64,000 nucleotides of DNA from positions 2,418,001 through 2,482,000 of the forward strand of contig NC_016131.3 of NCBI RefSeq assembly GCF_000005505.3, written 5' to 3'. Positions 46,805-56,477 of the stretch are shown here, piece after piece; position 1 is the stretch's first letter; each line of letters begins with the position of its first letter. The DNA is from Brachypodium distachyon (taxonomy: Eukaryota > Streptophyta > Magnoliopsida > Poales > Poaceae). The notes beneath the pieces are model-generated. The model did no database searches and was not told where the DNA came from. It worked only from the letters and a program-made list of their open reading frames with translations. The translations under genes and the position numbers were made by a program.

Positions 46805-48640
46805 ATGCCGCCCCGCGCCCCGCCTCCGCGCCGCCGCCCATACACCACCACAGCGCCCGCCTCGAACCCCACGGCGTCGCCGTCGCGCGCTGCCGAGCAG
46901 CATTGCCTCCGCCTCCTGGAGCGCTCCTCGACGCCCGCGTCGCTCCTCCAGTCCTTCGCCTTCCTCCTCAAGTCCGGCCTCCACTCCAACCCGCTCGTCG
47001 TCACCAGGCTCTTCGCCGCCTCCGCCTCCGCCGCCCCGGCGCTCCTTGAGCCACTAGTCTCCTCCCTCCTCGGCCCCTCCCTCCCGCTGGACGCCTTCCT
47101 CGTCAACACCCTCATCCGCACCCACGTCACCTCCCCGTTCCCCTCCGCGCGCCGCCGCGCCGCGGCCTTCTTCCCGCTCATGCTCCGCGCCGCCGTCGCC
47201 CCCAACAAGTTTACCTTCCCCTTTCTCCTCAAGTCTTGCGCCGCGCTCCCGGGGTCCCCCGACGTCGGCCTCCAGGCCCACGCCGCCGCACTCAAGTTCG
47301 GCTTCGCGGCAGATCACTACGTATCCAATACACTGATACACATGTACTCCTGCTTTGGCGCGGGGTTCCTCGGGGACGCGCGGAATGTGTTCGAGAGAAT
47401 GCCTAGGGAGAGCGCAGTTACCTGGAGCGCCATGATCGGCGGGTATGTGCGTGCGGGTCTGTCGAGTGATGCAGTCGTGTTGTTCAGGGGGATGCAGGTC
47501 AGCGGAGTGCGGCCAGATGAGGTGACGGTGATCGGAGTTCTGGCGGCCGCCGCTGATTTGGGCGCGCTCGAGCTCACACGGTGGGTTGGGCGTTTTGTGG
47601 AGAGGGAGGGGATAGGGAAGTCTGTTACACTTTGCAATGCGCTGATTGACACGCTCGCCAAGTGCGGGGATGTAGATGGAGCAGTGGCGGTGTTTGAGGG
47701 GATGGAGGAGAGGACTGTTGTGTCATGGACGTCGGTGATTGATGCTCTTGCCATGGAGGGTCGTGGGAAGGAGGCTGTTGGGGTGTTCGAGGAAATGAAG
47801 GCTGTAGGTGTGCTGCCTGATGACGTTGCATTCATCGGGGTGCTCACTGCATGTAGCCATGCTGGAATGGTTGATGAAGGTCGTGGCTATTTTGATTCAA
47901 TGAAGACAGAGTACGGCATTGAGCCTAAGATCGAGCATTACGGTTGTATGGTTGACATGTTTGGTCGTGCTGGCATGGTTGAGCAGGGGTTGGAGTTTGT
48001 TCGTGCAATGCCCATGAAACCAAACCCAATAATTTGGCGGACACTAGTAGCTGCTTGTCGTGCTCATGGTCGGCTTGAGCTGGGCGAAAGCATCACCCGG
48101 AACCTTCTTAATGAGTTCCCTGCTCATGAGGCCAACTACGTTATGCTCTCTAATGTATATGCATTGACACAGAGATGGAAGGAGAAGTCAGAGATTAGGA
48201 GGGAGATGAGCAAGAGAGGAATCAAGAAGGTGCCAGGCTGCAGCCTTGTTGAGCTTGATGGAGAGGTCCATGAGTTCATAGCAGGAGACGAGTCACATCC
48301 ACAGTACAAGGAGATATACAGGATGGTCGAGGAGATGTCAAGAGAGCTAAGGCGCATTGGGCACATTGCTGCTACATCAGAGGTACTCCTTGATCTTGAT
48401 GAGGAGGACAAGGAGGGTGCGCTTCAGTGGCACAGTGAGAAGCTAGCAATTGCATTTGTGCTACTGAGGACTCCTCCTGGAACACAGGTCCGGGTGGTAA
48501 AAAACCTCCGTGTATGCTCAGATTGTCATGCGGCAATAAAGTGCATTTCACAGGTTTATAATCGGGAGATCGTAGTGCGTGATCGGAGCCGTTTCCATCG
48601 CTTCAAGGATGGTTCATGCTCGTGCAAGGATTTCTGGTGA
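46805..48640 (+). CDS. PLS-DYW pentatricopeptide repeat protein, 611 aa
   Basis: Single intronless ORF, usual for this family. The first residues are Arg/Pro/Ala-rich and could be an organelle transit peptide. PPR motifs of the P, L and S kinds run from about residue 100 to 440 (for example NTLIRTHV, SNTLIHMYSCFG, WSAMIGGYVRAG, NALIDTLAKCG and WTSVIDALAMEG). E and E+ motifs follow (NPIIWRTLVAACRAHG; KKVPGCSLVEL), then the DYW domain. The DYW domain has the deaminase-like HSE (WHSEKLAIAF) and the CSDCH zinc-binding site. The last residues are CSCKDFW, so the closing triplet is DFW and not DYW. DYW proteins choose and deaminate cytidines in chloroplast or mitochondrial RNA. The ATG at 46805 is the first in frame; the target site cannot be read from sequence. 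Confidence 0.93.
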   Translation: MPPRAPPPRRRPYTTTAPASNPTASPSRAAEQHCLRLLERSSTPASLLQSFAFLLKSGLHSNPLVVTRLFAASASAAPALLEPLVSSLLGPSLPLDAFLVNTLIRTHVTSPFPSARRRAAAFFPLMLRAAVAPNKFTFPFLLKSCAALPGSPDVGLQAHAAALKFGFAADHYVSNTLIHMYSCFGAGFLGDARNVFERMPRESAVTWSAMIGGYVRAGLSSDAVVLFRGMQVSGVRPDEVTVIGVLAAAADLGALELTRWVGRFVEREGIGKSVTLCNALIDTLAKCGDVDGAVAVFEGMEERTVVSWTSVIDALAMEGRGKEAVGVFEEMKAVGVLPDDVAFIGVLTACSHAGMVDEGRGYFDSMKTEYGIEPKIEHYGCMVDMFGRAGMVEQGLEFVRAMPMKPNPIIWRTLVAACRAHGRLELGESITRNLLNEFPAHEANYVMLSNVYALTQRWKEKSEIRREMSKRGIKKVPGCSLVELDGEVHEFIAGDESHPQYKEIYRMVEEMSRELRRIGHIAATSEVLLDLDEEDKEGALQWHSEKLAIAFVLLRTPPGTQVRVVKNLRVCSDCHAAIKCISQVYNREIVVRDRSRFHRFKDGSCSCKDFW

Positions 48641-49429
48641 CATTGTGTTTAGTAAAGAGTGGATTGAAGTTCCACAGCAGATGTAGGTTATCATGATGTG
48701 CTTTCGAGAAGCTTCTGCAAGTCCTCAAGGTTTGCCAATCTATTTGTAACACAATGATTTCAGTGGCTCAAAACTGTGATGCTTATTCAAGATTATTGGA
48801 AGCAGCATTGAAGCATATACTTTCCAGGTACTTCACATGTGTACTAGATGTCTTATTGCTTGTCGGTAAACATTTTTTGGACCAACAGTTTGTCAAAATA
48901 CCTCATAGGCTGTTGTGGGAGCACATCGTATGCATACCCCAGTTTACATTCCCTCAATTCAAATCATGAAATTAATCAAAAACATCTCAACATAATATTT
49001 CATTATTTTTATGCTACACATAGAAAAAATCCATGACATGTATGAATCAATATACGATGGTTCAACAACTCAATAAGATTATTTCGCGTCAACAGACTAA
49101 AAATAAATGGTTCATGCTATCTAATGGGCAATCTTGACCGAGAATTTGAGATTTACATGGCAAGCTCAAGCATATTGGCGATTTACATTGTATCACTGGC
49201 CAATCTCTCAAGGCCATACACTATATTCCTCATAATTATATGCTTGTGGTCTATTTGCCAGCATAGGTGCTGATGGTGTCAAGAATGTTAATGCATATTC
49301 AAATCATAGCACAGCTCTAAGCCTTTTCTCGAGCATCTGCTTCTCCATTGCTTCATTTATGCAGTGAGTTTATACCTGTTATCGTGATCTCCTCCTTCAT
49401 TCTTCCAGTTGGTACCTGTTCGTCATTTG
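48641..49429. other. PPR 3' region and spacer
   Basis: No gene is recognised. The DNA is AT-rich with only short ORFs. Confidence 0.4.
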
Positions 49430-49600
49430 GCGTCTTGGCGATACAACATGTGAGTAGAGACCTCCGGCCGTAGCAGCATGATGAACTTCATGATATCTGA
49501 AGACGGATTCTCTAACCTCCAGTAAGATGTTCAGCTTTTCATGTTCTTGTTGCCCGAGAAGAGCTCAACTGATCCACCCTGTTCTTTCTCCATCGTGGAT
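49430..49600 (-). pseudogene. Relic of the Rx-N-like family (middle segment)
   Basis: On the minus strand the reading ELFSGNKNM, then SSDIMKFIMLL in frame-shifted DNA, matches the LFSS-x-x-D-I-E-x-L ... SPDIGEFIRLL segment of the intact member at 54750-55958. Neither end of the gene is present. Confidence 0.55.
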
Positions 49601-49731
49601 GAAAGCTAATGTTCTAAAGAAAAGGAACTAACACATAGTGAGGGGTTGATCACAATGTGTCTAGATTTCACATATTGTTACCGAGATGAGCTGTCTTTAC
49701 ATGATAATAAGAAGTTAGCATCACGGAAATA

Positions 49732-50768
49732 GGTATACCAGTTTGCTTTAGTATTCCACGTCCCTAGCTAAGCCCTCGCTACGCACAAAACTTCTGAGTT
49801 CATCTATCTCTTGATCAGATTCCATCATTGACTCAATTTTGTCTTTGGTGCTTTGAGTTCTGCGTGACTGATAGCACTGAGGGCAGCACAGCCTTGTTGC
49901 TTCGTCTCCCCGAGGATGTCAGCCCAGTATGCTATACACCATGTCCTCTAAGTCGCAGCTGTCTGCCAGCTCGACGGTCTTGCAGATTGTTTCAGTTTGA
50001 GTCTGTCCAAGAGCGTTTCCTGTTGTTCCTTCTGGATAACGACTGTTTCATTGACTGAAATGTCCATCCATTTGTTCACCGCTGCCTCCATGCACGGAGC
50101 TCAAAAGTTTATCTCTTCCTCCTTATGTACTTTGAGGCCAAATGATCTAAACCCTGACTGTGTCGTCTTCCTCATTTTTTTACTTGGTTGATGCTCTGTA
50201 GTGGTGCCCTCATACTCTTGGTAGGTGTTAGATCTACCCTTGCCCAGGCCTCAAGCTGAAACAATCTTATGAACTCTCGGATATCCCTCGAGACCTGCTC
50301 TAACCTGTCCACTGTGCTGTTCAGCTTTTCCATGTCCTCGTCACTTGAAAATAACATCTGTGTTCGTCGCGAACGCCCTGCACCATACCCAACAGAGATT
50401 TGCTTGTGAAAGACAGTACCTGTAGTTGTTGCAGAAGTAGCACTAGAAGAAGAGGATGAGCTTTGCTGCCGCTTGGCTTTGGCGCTCCTAATGGCTTCTG
50501 CGTCCTCCACCTGTCGTGTGAAGTTTCCAAGCAATTTGTCTCCTTGTGAGTTAGCTTCATTTAGCTTGTGCGCCATCGAAGCAGCCACAGATTCTTGATG
50601 CTACGCCTCTTGGATGCTTTAACTGTGCTGTGGATCTTGATTAGCAGCATCTCCAGCCGCTGCAGCTTCTCGCCAGCAGCTGCCTGCTTACCGAACCTCT
50701 GTATTAGCCCGGAGAACACTCTGTTTGGTGAGCTCGCCGGTCACGGAGTTAACTCTCTGTTCTGCCAT
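49732..50768 (-). pseudogene. Rx-N-like two-module gene, pseudogene
   Basis: ATG on the minus strand at 50766-50768 starts MAEQRVNSVTGELT. One extra base in ACCAAACAGAG (ACCAGCAGAG in the intact copy) shifts the frame. The shifted reading then gives RLEMLLIKIHSTVKASKRR. A second shift at about 50588 restores the frame used by 50172-50588 (TRQVEDAEAIRS, SVGYGAGRSRRTQMLFSSDEDMEKLNS). Stops follow at about 50172. After that the C-terminal module is still readable in broken form (49735-50040: YWADILGETKQQGCAAL, LARDVEY). It has the full two-module plan of 54750-55958 but cannot make a full protein. Confidence 0.7.
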
Positions 50769-52147
50769 GGCCACGGAAATGGGGGAAAATGAGAAAGGTG
50801 TTAGCAACAAGAATGCTAACTCGTGCTCATGGCTTATACCACCCTTATAGCGACCTGTACTGTAGAAGTAACAGATGTTTTGGTGGCGGATAGTTTGTCA
50901 GTTTAGAGGTCTGCAAGGCCAAAAAAAAAAACAGTTCGGAGAGGAAGGCCTGTATGATTTGTACTATCCTCTTCCGTTTGTTGTTGCAGAATGATGTTTA
51001 CTACAAACACAAATTCTGAGTTATAAACTCGAGTATCATAGCATACCAAGAGTTGGAGAGTCTGTTAATCTGAAATAAAAAGAAAAAACACAAACTGCTT
51101 TTGCTTATAAAAGGTGATAAACCACAAGCACTAAACTGAATACAAATGCACAACACCAGTATAGGTCGGCACGATCTGAGTTCAGGCACCATGTTAATAT
51201 GATATTCTCTAGATCCAAAACCCTAACCTTTGCCAAGGCAGCATGGCACACAAATATTAGACAAACCCTTTGATCCAGCTGAAGACTTGCGAGAAGCTAT
51301 CGGCAGATGGCAGGGGTTCTTAGGATGCTGTTTGCCTAAAACCCCAACAATCTGACGGTAGCTTCTCGTGCGTCGACAGCTGCACTGCTCTTGATAAGCG
51401 ATGACTGCAGAACTAAAGAACATGTGATATGGCTCAAGAAATGGCATGTAATTTTTTCAAGAAAAATAAGCATCTGTCAGCTCAAAGGAAGATATGTTGT
51501 GTTGGAGTTGTAGCTTGCAATCTCCTCTGTGGCTATTTGTGTGGTGATCTGACAAGAAAAGGTAAGCTGATGAATTTCAAGCGAAAACGACAAGTAAAAC
51601 GAATATGGAGAAAATACATCAAGAGACATTGTTAAGGAAAATTCAAGAGATAGCTTAGAGAGAAAGTACAAGTGTACAACTTAGTTGCCGTCACCATTGT
51701 TTTAATCGCTCTGGATGTTAAAAGAAGTTGAAAACAGACAAATGATGTATGGTTGGTATCTGCATTAGAGTTGAAAGGCATCACATTCTCAATAATAAAA
51801 TGGATCTTTAGGTATGTCCTTTTTGAGGCCTCCACAGCTTTGGATATTTTAACTTCAGCAACTGTCATTTGAGGGAGGGAATATCTGGTCAAGCACGCAA
51901 CAGAAGTTACATATACAGAAAATTTGTTATAAAGCGTGTGAAAATTCAAAAATGGCCAGGGAATGCATACTGTGTATCCAAATAGAATTTTCAAGACCAA
52001 AATCAATCAAACTTGTGACAGGAAAAGAGAAGTTCCTTCAGTACCGGATGTATAAATTGTAACGGTTTTAATCAGAAAACATGACTAAAGTTACACAATC
52101 CAGAACAAAAGAAAAAATCACAGGTGCTGCCCTTTTCACGCTCCCTA
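50769..52147. other. No gene recognised
   Basis: Spacer between two family members. Short ORFs on both strands lack domains. An A-run lies at about 50921-50931. Confidence 0.4.
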
Positions 52148-52969
52148 TCATTTGGTGGAGTCAAGTGCCATCTTCCTGTTTGAACGTTGCTGTGCTTCCT
52201 TTTGCAACAATGGATGGTCACTTATAATCACTGGTTTCTTCCCTTTTCTAGGTCCATGCTCCTCCCCCATCAAAATCTCAAGCTCAACCAATCTCGAGGA
52301 CTTATCATTATCTGCTGATAGCTTCTCCAACATCTCTGGTTTCGTCCCTTTTGCTGGTGCATGGTCCTTCCCTGTCAAACCCTCAAGCTCAACCAATCTC
52401 GAGAACTCATCATTATCTGCCGATAGCTTCTCCAACAACTCTGGTTTCTTCCCTTTTGAAGGTGCACGCTCCTTACCCATCAAAACTTCAAGCTCAACCA
52501 ATCTTACGAACTCCTCATTATCTGCCGATAACTTCTCCAACATCTCCACCGTGCTGTTTAACTTCTGTACTTCCTCATTGTTTGAGAGCAGCGGCATCTT
52601 GGAAGCATTGCGGAAGTAATTTTCAATACTGGACCCAGCAATCTTTGTGTAAGTCTGACCACGGCGTGTGCCTATCTTATTATTGATGCTCTTGCTGGCT
52701 TCATTCAAGGCTCGCCATCGAAAGCCGAAGAGTACCTCATCACCCTCTGTGCCAGCTTCCCTCAGCTTCTCCTGCCACTTGAGCAGATAGGTGCCAGTGA
52801 TTCTGTGCTTCTTGGATGCCTCAACTGTGCTGTTTATCTTTATGCACAGCATCTCCAGCTTGCGCAGCTTCTCGTTGACAGCTGCCTGCATGTTTACTAT
52901 TCCTAGTACCTTGGAGACGACCCTGCTTGTGATTTCGCTGACCACTGCAGAACCAACTTGTCCTGCCAT
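52148..52969 (-). CDS. Rx-N-like coiled-coil protein with three 35-aa repeats, 273 aa
   Basis: The first ATG is at 52967-52969 (MAGQVGSAVVSEITSR). The helical hairpin LRKLEMLCIKINSTVEASKK ... LLKWQEKLREAGTEGDEVLFGF (about residues 35-85) resembles the N-terminal CC (Rx-N) region of grass NLR immune receptors; the A-G-x-E-G-D-E-V-L part sits where the EDVID-like motif lies. NEEVQKLNSTVEMLEKLS follows and also matches the segment before the NB-ARC domain in such receptors. No NB-ARC (P-loop) or LRR exists. The C-terminal half is three tandem 35-residue copies of LEKLSADN ... LVELE ... KGKKPE, a duplication of the last piece. Function is unknown; regulation of, or decoy function for, NLRs is only a guess. 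Confidence 0.65.
   Translation of the reverse strand: MAGQVGSAVVSEITSRVVSKVLGIVNMQAAVNEKLRKLEMLCIKINSTVEASKKHRITGTYLLKWQEKLREAGTEGDEVLFGFRWRALNEASKSINNKIGTRRGQTYTKIAGSSIENYFRNASKMPLLSNNEEVQKLNSTVEMLEKLSADNEEFVRLVELEVLMGKERAPSKGKKPELLEKLSADNDEFSRLVELEGLTGKDHAPAKGTKPEMLEKLSADNDKSSRLVELEILMGEEHGPRKGKKPVIISDHPLLQKEAQQRSNRKMALDSTK
52249..52563 (-). repeat. Three 105-bp coding tandem repeats
   Basis: Units are offset by exactly 105 bases (the CTTCTCCAACA word recurs at 52322, 52427 and 52532), so 35 codons each and the frame is preserved. Confidence 0.9.
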
Positions 52970-53314
52970 GCTCAAGGAACTTGTATGGATAGCCAGAACA
53001 GACTAAAGTATAACGAGGAATTATACTGGATAGTGGATCTATGGCAGCAATTAAGGATACACCTGTTGGTCTGAAACAAAAGGACTGCAGCTGTTTAATC
53101 ATCTCCTAGAGATTTTATTTAAGGTAACCCAATTGTAACAGGAACAAGACAGCCAAAATTAGATGGAGAAAAAGAGGTCATTTGTGGCATAGTTTGTGTC
53201 ACCCACTTACCCCCCTAGATACTTTCACCGAGACTGAAAAGTGATTGGGAGTAGGGCCTTGTTGTACATAGTTCGTATCTGCTAAGGGGCCTGGATAAAA
53301 TGAGATTGATAACT
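52970..53314. other. Upstream region of the minus-strand gene
   Basis: Probable 5' UTR and promoter of the 273-aa gene. No core motif could be fixed. Confidence 0.35.
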
Positions 53315-53546
53315 TCATATCTGTAGATAGTTTAGCTGCACCAGTTTGTCTTGTCTCGTTATTCTCCTCTCTTTGTTTAGAGTAGTACTTTTGGTTTGTA
53401 GGATGCTGTGGATGTTGACGAGATGAATCTCCAGGTTCTGTGGCTTCTTCCTTCATCAGGATTCAGGGTGTTTTGAGACCGGAGAGCACCCTGGTAGTCA
53501 CCATGATATCATACTAGATAATGGCTGGATCATTTTGTTCTGCCAT
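53315..53546 (-). pseudogene. Rx-N-like family relic (N-terminal module)
   Basis: ATG at 53544-53546 starts MAEQNDPA, with stops soon after. Further on, TTRVLSGL and, in another frame, KPQNLEIHLVNIHSILQTK and TRQDKLVQ match the first module of the family. It ends at a stop near 53315. Confidence 0.6.
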
Positions 53547-53984
53547 TGGCAATCTCTCTCAGATTTTACTTCTCAAGAAATTTGTTATCATTTCAGCATA
53601 TTATATTTTTAACAGTTTTCACTAAATAGACTGTTGTCATCTGGTCGACTAGTTGCATTGAGCAGGACCAAAACACGTACAGCCTATACTAGCCGATCCG
53701 ATACAAGAGTTTTAGCATGACAAAGTGGTCCAATGACATTTGGTCTTTTGCACTCCTTAATCCTTATAATGTCTTACTAGAAGTTTTGAGTATTTGAAAT
53801 TCTCGTATACTTCCATTTAAGCTGTCCCATGTCTGTTCGGCTTCTTGCTGTGAACAGCATGCCTACTCTAGTGGCGATAAATGAATAGATGGTACAATTA
53901 CAAAATCCCTATAGTTGGATTGATTTATCTTTCTTACCCTTGACAATATACACTCTGTTTTTCAAAAGGTAGAAGTGGTAATTC
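53547..53984. other. No gene recognised
   Basis: AT-rich spacer inside the cluster with no open frame of interest. Confidence 0.4.
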
Positions 53985-54395
53985 GTCACCATGGGAGGCA
54001 GCCTAGACCTTCTCCCGCCACTGGACCAGTGCGGTGCTCTTGATGGTGTGCTTCTCTGACACCTCGATCATGCTGCAGAGGCTGGAACTGATCCATGGAC
54101 CAGTGCGGTGCTCTTAATGTTCAGCTTTTCCATGTTTTTGGTATCTGAGAAAAGCGTCGTTGTGGCGTATGGTGTTGCACATTCTCCATGCCACACCTGA
54201 CAGAGAGCATTCCCTGTGGAAGACAGATTGAGAGGACGCACCCAGTGCGGTTACTCCTGCTACTACTAGCTTGCTGCCGATTTCCCTCTGTTTTTATTTC
54301 CGCTGCCTCTCCTCTGGCTCTCTGTTGGAAGATGAGTAGCACCTCCTCACCTCCAAGGTGGTTTCCTTTAGCCTATCGCGTCCTTGGAGCCACAA
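53985..54395 (-). pseudogene. Rx-N-like family relics, two overlapping fragments
   Basis: On the minus strand, 53985-54090 reads MIEVSEKHTIKSTALVQWREKV, the family hairpin. From 54395 to 54115 it reads EEVLLIFQQRARGEAAEIKTEG and further middle-region pieces. The order is not that of one gene, so at least two relics or a rearranged one are present. A GGACCAGTGCGGTGCTCTT repeat occurs twice (54022 and 54096). Confidence 0.55.
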
Positions 54396-54749
54396 ACATA
54401 GTTTCTATCGCCTTACAGCCCTGCGTTATCTGTATTGGCTAATGTCTGCATAAGAAATAAAACGGTAGCAGCTATTGATAGGCTGTCCAACCTGCCAAAA
54501 TGTACGCAGACAATTTCTGTTGTTTGTACTTTGTACACTTCAGGACTACAGCTGTCCTTATGAGGGTGATATGAACTATAAGCATAGCTGTTGCTGATGC
54601 CTTCTCTCATTTTTCATTCATGTCCTTGTATAAGTCACCTGAATTCTTCCACAGAGGATGAACCCTGGCAGCAAGTCGGACGGCAACATGTTTGACCTCC
54701 AAAGGTGAGAAGCTCTAGTGTTTCGAGCTATCACTTACTCCTTGGAGCC

Positions 54750-55958
54750 ATGGCAGAAAGGACAATTAACTGTGTCACCTCGGCCGTGACTGGCGAGCTC
54801 ACCAGCAGAGTGTTCTCCGGGCTGATCCAGAGGTATGGTAAGCATGCAGCCACCACCGAGAAGTTGCAGCAACTGAAGATGCTGCTCATAAAGATCCACA
54901 GTGCTGTCGAGGCGTCCGAGAAGCGTGCCATCGAGAACTCATGGCTGTTGCTATGGCGTGACAAGCTGAAGGAAGCCGCCAAACATGGTGACATGGTGCT
55001 TGCCAGCTTCCCACAGCAGGTCCAGGATGCTCAAGCCACTAGCAGCACCGATGGCAACCAGAAGCAAGGTGAAACAGCATCTTCTTCTGCTGCTCCCGTT
55101 ACAGCTGTAGGCGCGCTGTCTTTCACGAGGAATTCTCTGTCTGCTATGGTGCAGGGCGTTCGCAGCGCAAGAGAAATGTTTTTCTCAAGCGGCAACAATG
55201 ATATTGAAAGGCTGGACAAGATATTGAGAGTCTTAGAGAAGCTTTCACCAGACATCGGAGAGTTCATAAGATTGCTTCACCTTGAGGCCTTACCAAAGTG
55301 TACTACAGTGTTATCAACTCAAGTGCATGTACCAACAAAGAAGAGGACAATGAGAGAGAAGAAAAGGAAGAGACACTCTTCATCTGGGGAGGAACTGATG
55401 GAAGGATTATCAGCTTATTGCATGCCGTCGGAGGAGGAATCTGAACATTTTGAATCAAAATGTGATCCAGCACATCTCCAAGAGGAACAAAAGGAAGTGC
55501 TTTTGCAAGATAGACTCTTCGGCGTACCACGGGAGGGGGTAAAGTGGAGAGAAGTGCGCCATAGATTGTACTTCCAAGAAATAACAGCTCTTCCCAATTT
55601 AGCATGTGACTCAGCAAATCTTCAGAAGGAACAACAGTTAATGGTCCTGCAGGATAGGCTGCAGGCAGCATTCACTGAGATCTGCAGGGCCGTCCAGCTG
55701 GCCAACAGCCACGACTTAAAAGACCTGGAGTGGCTAGCGCATTGGGCTGGCATCCTCAGGGAGGCAAAGCAACAAGGCTGCAATATCCTCGGCACCATCA
55801 ACTCATGCAAAACTGACAACAAGGAAGATAACAAGGAGTCGATGGTGGAATGTGATCAAGACAAAGATGAACTCGGCACTTTCGTGCATAGACTGGAGAG
55901 CTTAGCTAGGGATGTAGAGTACTTCAGAAAATTGGTATACCTGTGTCCTGCGTGCTAG
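54750..55958 (+). CDS. Two-module Rx-N-like protein without NB-ARC, 402 aa
   Basis: Start at the ATG of GAGCCATGG (54750), aligned with the start of the paralog at 56478; an in-frame ATG at 54705 is less likely. Residues 39-87 (LQQLKMLLIKIHSAVEASEK ... WRDKLKEAAKHGDMVLASF) form the helical hairpin seen at the N-terminus of grass CC-NLRs. SFTRNSLSAMVQGVR and DIERLDKILRVLEKLSPDIGEFIRLLHLE follow, as in the linker before an NB-ARC domain. There is no P-loop, kinase-2 or LRR. A basic stretch (KKRTMREKKRKR, about 206-217) could be a nuclear signal. Residues 304-350 repeat the hairpin pattern (LQAAFTEICRAVQL ... WAGILREAKQQGCNILGTI), then LESLARDVEYFRKLVYL. The family resemblance is from sequence pattern, not a search; function is unknown. 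Confidence 0.75.
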   Translation: MAERTINCVTSAVTGELTSRVFSGLIQRYGKHAATTEKLQQLKMLLIKIHSAVEASEKRAIENSWLLLWRDKLKEAAKHGDMVLASFPQQVQDAQATSSTDGNQKQGETASSSAAPVTAVGALSFTRNSLSAMVQGVRSAREMFFSSGNNDIERLDKILRVLEKLSPDIGEFIRLLHLEALPKCTTVLSTQVHVPTKKRTMREKKRKRHSSSGEELMEGLSAYCMPSEEESEHFESKCDPAHLQEEQKEVLLQDRLFGVPREGVKWREVRHRLYFQEITALPNLACDSANLQKEQQLMVLQDRLQAAFTEICRAVQLANSHDLKDLEWLAHWAGILREAKQQGCNILGTINSCKTDNKEDNKESMVECDQDKDELGTFVHRLESLARDVEYFRKLVYLCPAC

Positions 55959-56174
55959 CTTCTTATTCTTCTTGTTTCTTGACAACTTGAGATATTGTTA
56001 GTTTAATGATCGGACAACCTGTATTAGGTGCCTTGTGGAGACCACGGAGGCCAACTTGAGATTTTGTGTGACGCAACTGGTGCATGAAACTTAATAAGTT
56101 GTCTTCTTCTTTCTTTTGATAGTCGCACTCATTTATTTATCCTCCTTTCCGGTTCTCTCATTTTTGTTTCCTTG
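55959..56174. other. 3' flank of the 402-aa gene
   Basis: Likely 3' UTR and spacer; no signal clearly visible. Confidence 0.4.
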
Positions 56175-56212
56175 CTTCTGAGGCGGTTTCATTTAGCTTG
56201 TCGCGTCAGTGG
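56175..56212 (-). pseudogene. Short antisense family relic in the upstream region
   Basis: The minus strand reads RDKLNETAS here, the WRDKL segment of the family. A matching antisense piece lies at 54360-54395, at the same place upstream of the other plus-strand copy. Confidence 0.5.
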
Positions 56213-56477
56213 AGACACAGGCATAGTTTCTATCCCCATATTGCCCTGCATTGTCTGAACCAGCTAATCCCTGCATAGGAAATGAAGCGGTAGCAACATA
56301 GGCTGTCCTTATGAAGCTGACACAAACTATGAGCATGAACATTGTAATTGCTGACGCCTCCTTTCATCTTTTCCCATTCCTGCCCCCATTTAAGTCACAT
56401 CAATTCTTCCATGGAGGATCTCAAACAGTGAGAATATCTAGTGCTTGAAGCAAAGCAACCACTAACTCTTCGGTACC

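Noticed and set aside
53199..53456. 85-codon minus-strand frame
   Set aside because: It is another frame of the Rx-N-like relic; the homologous reading is in a different frame.
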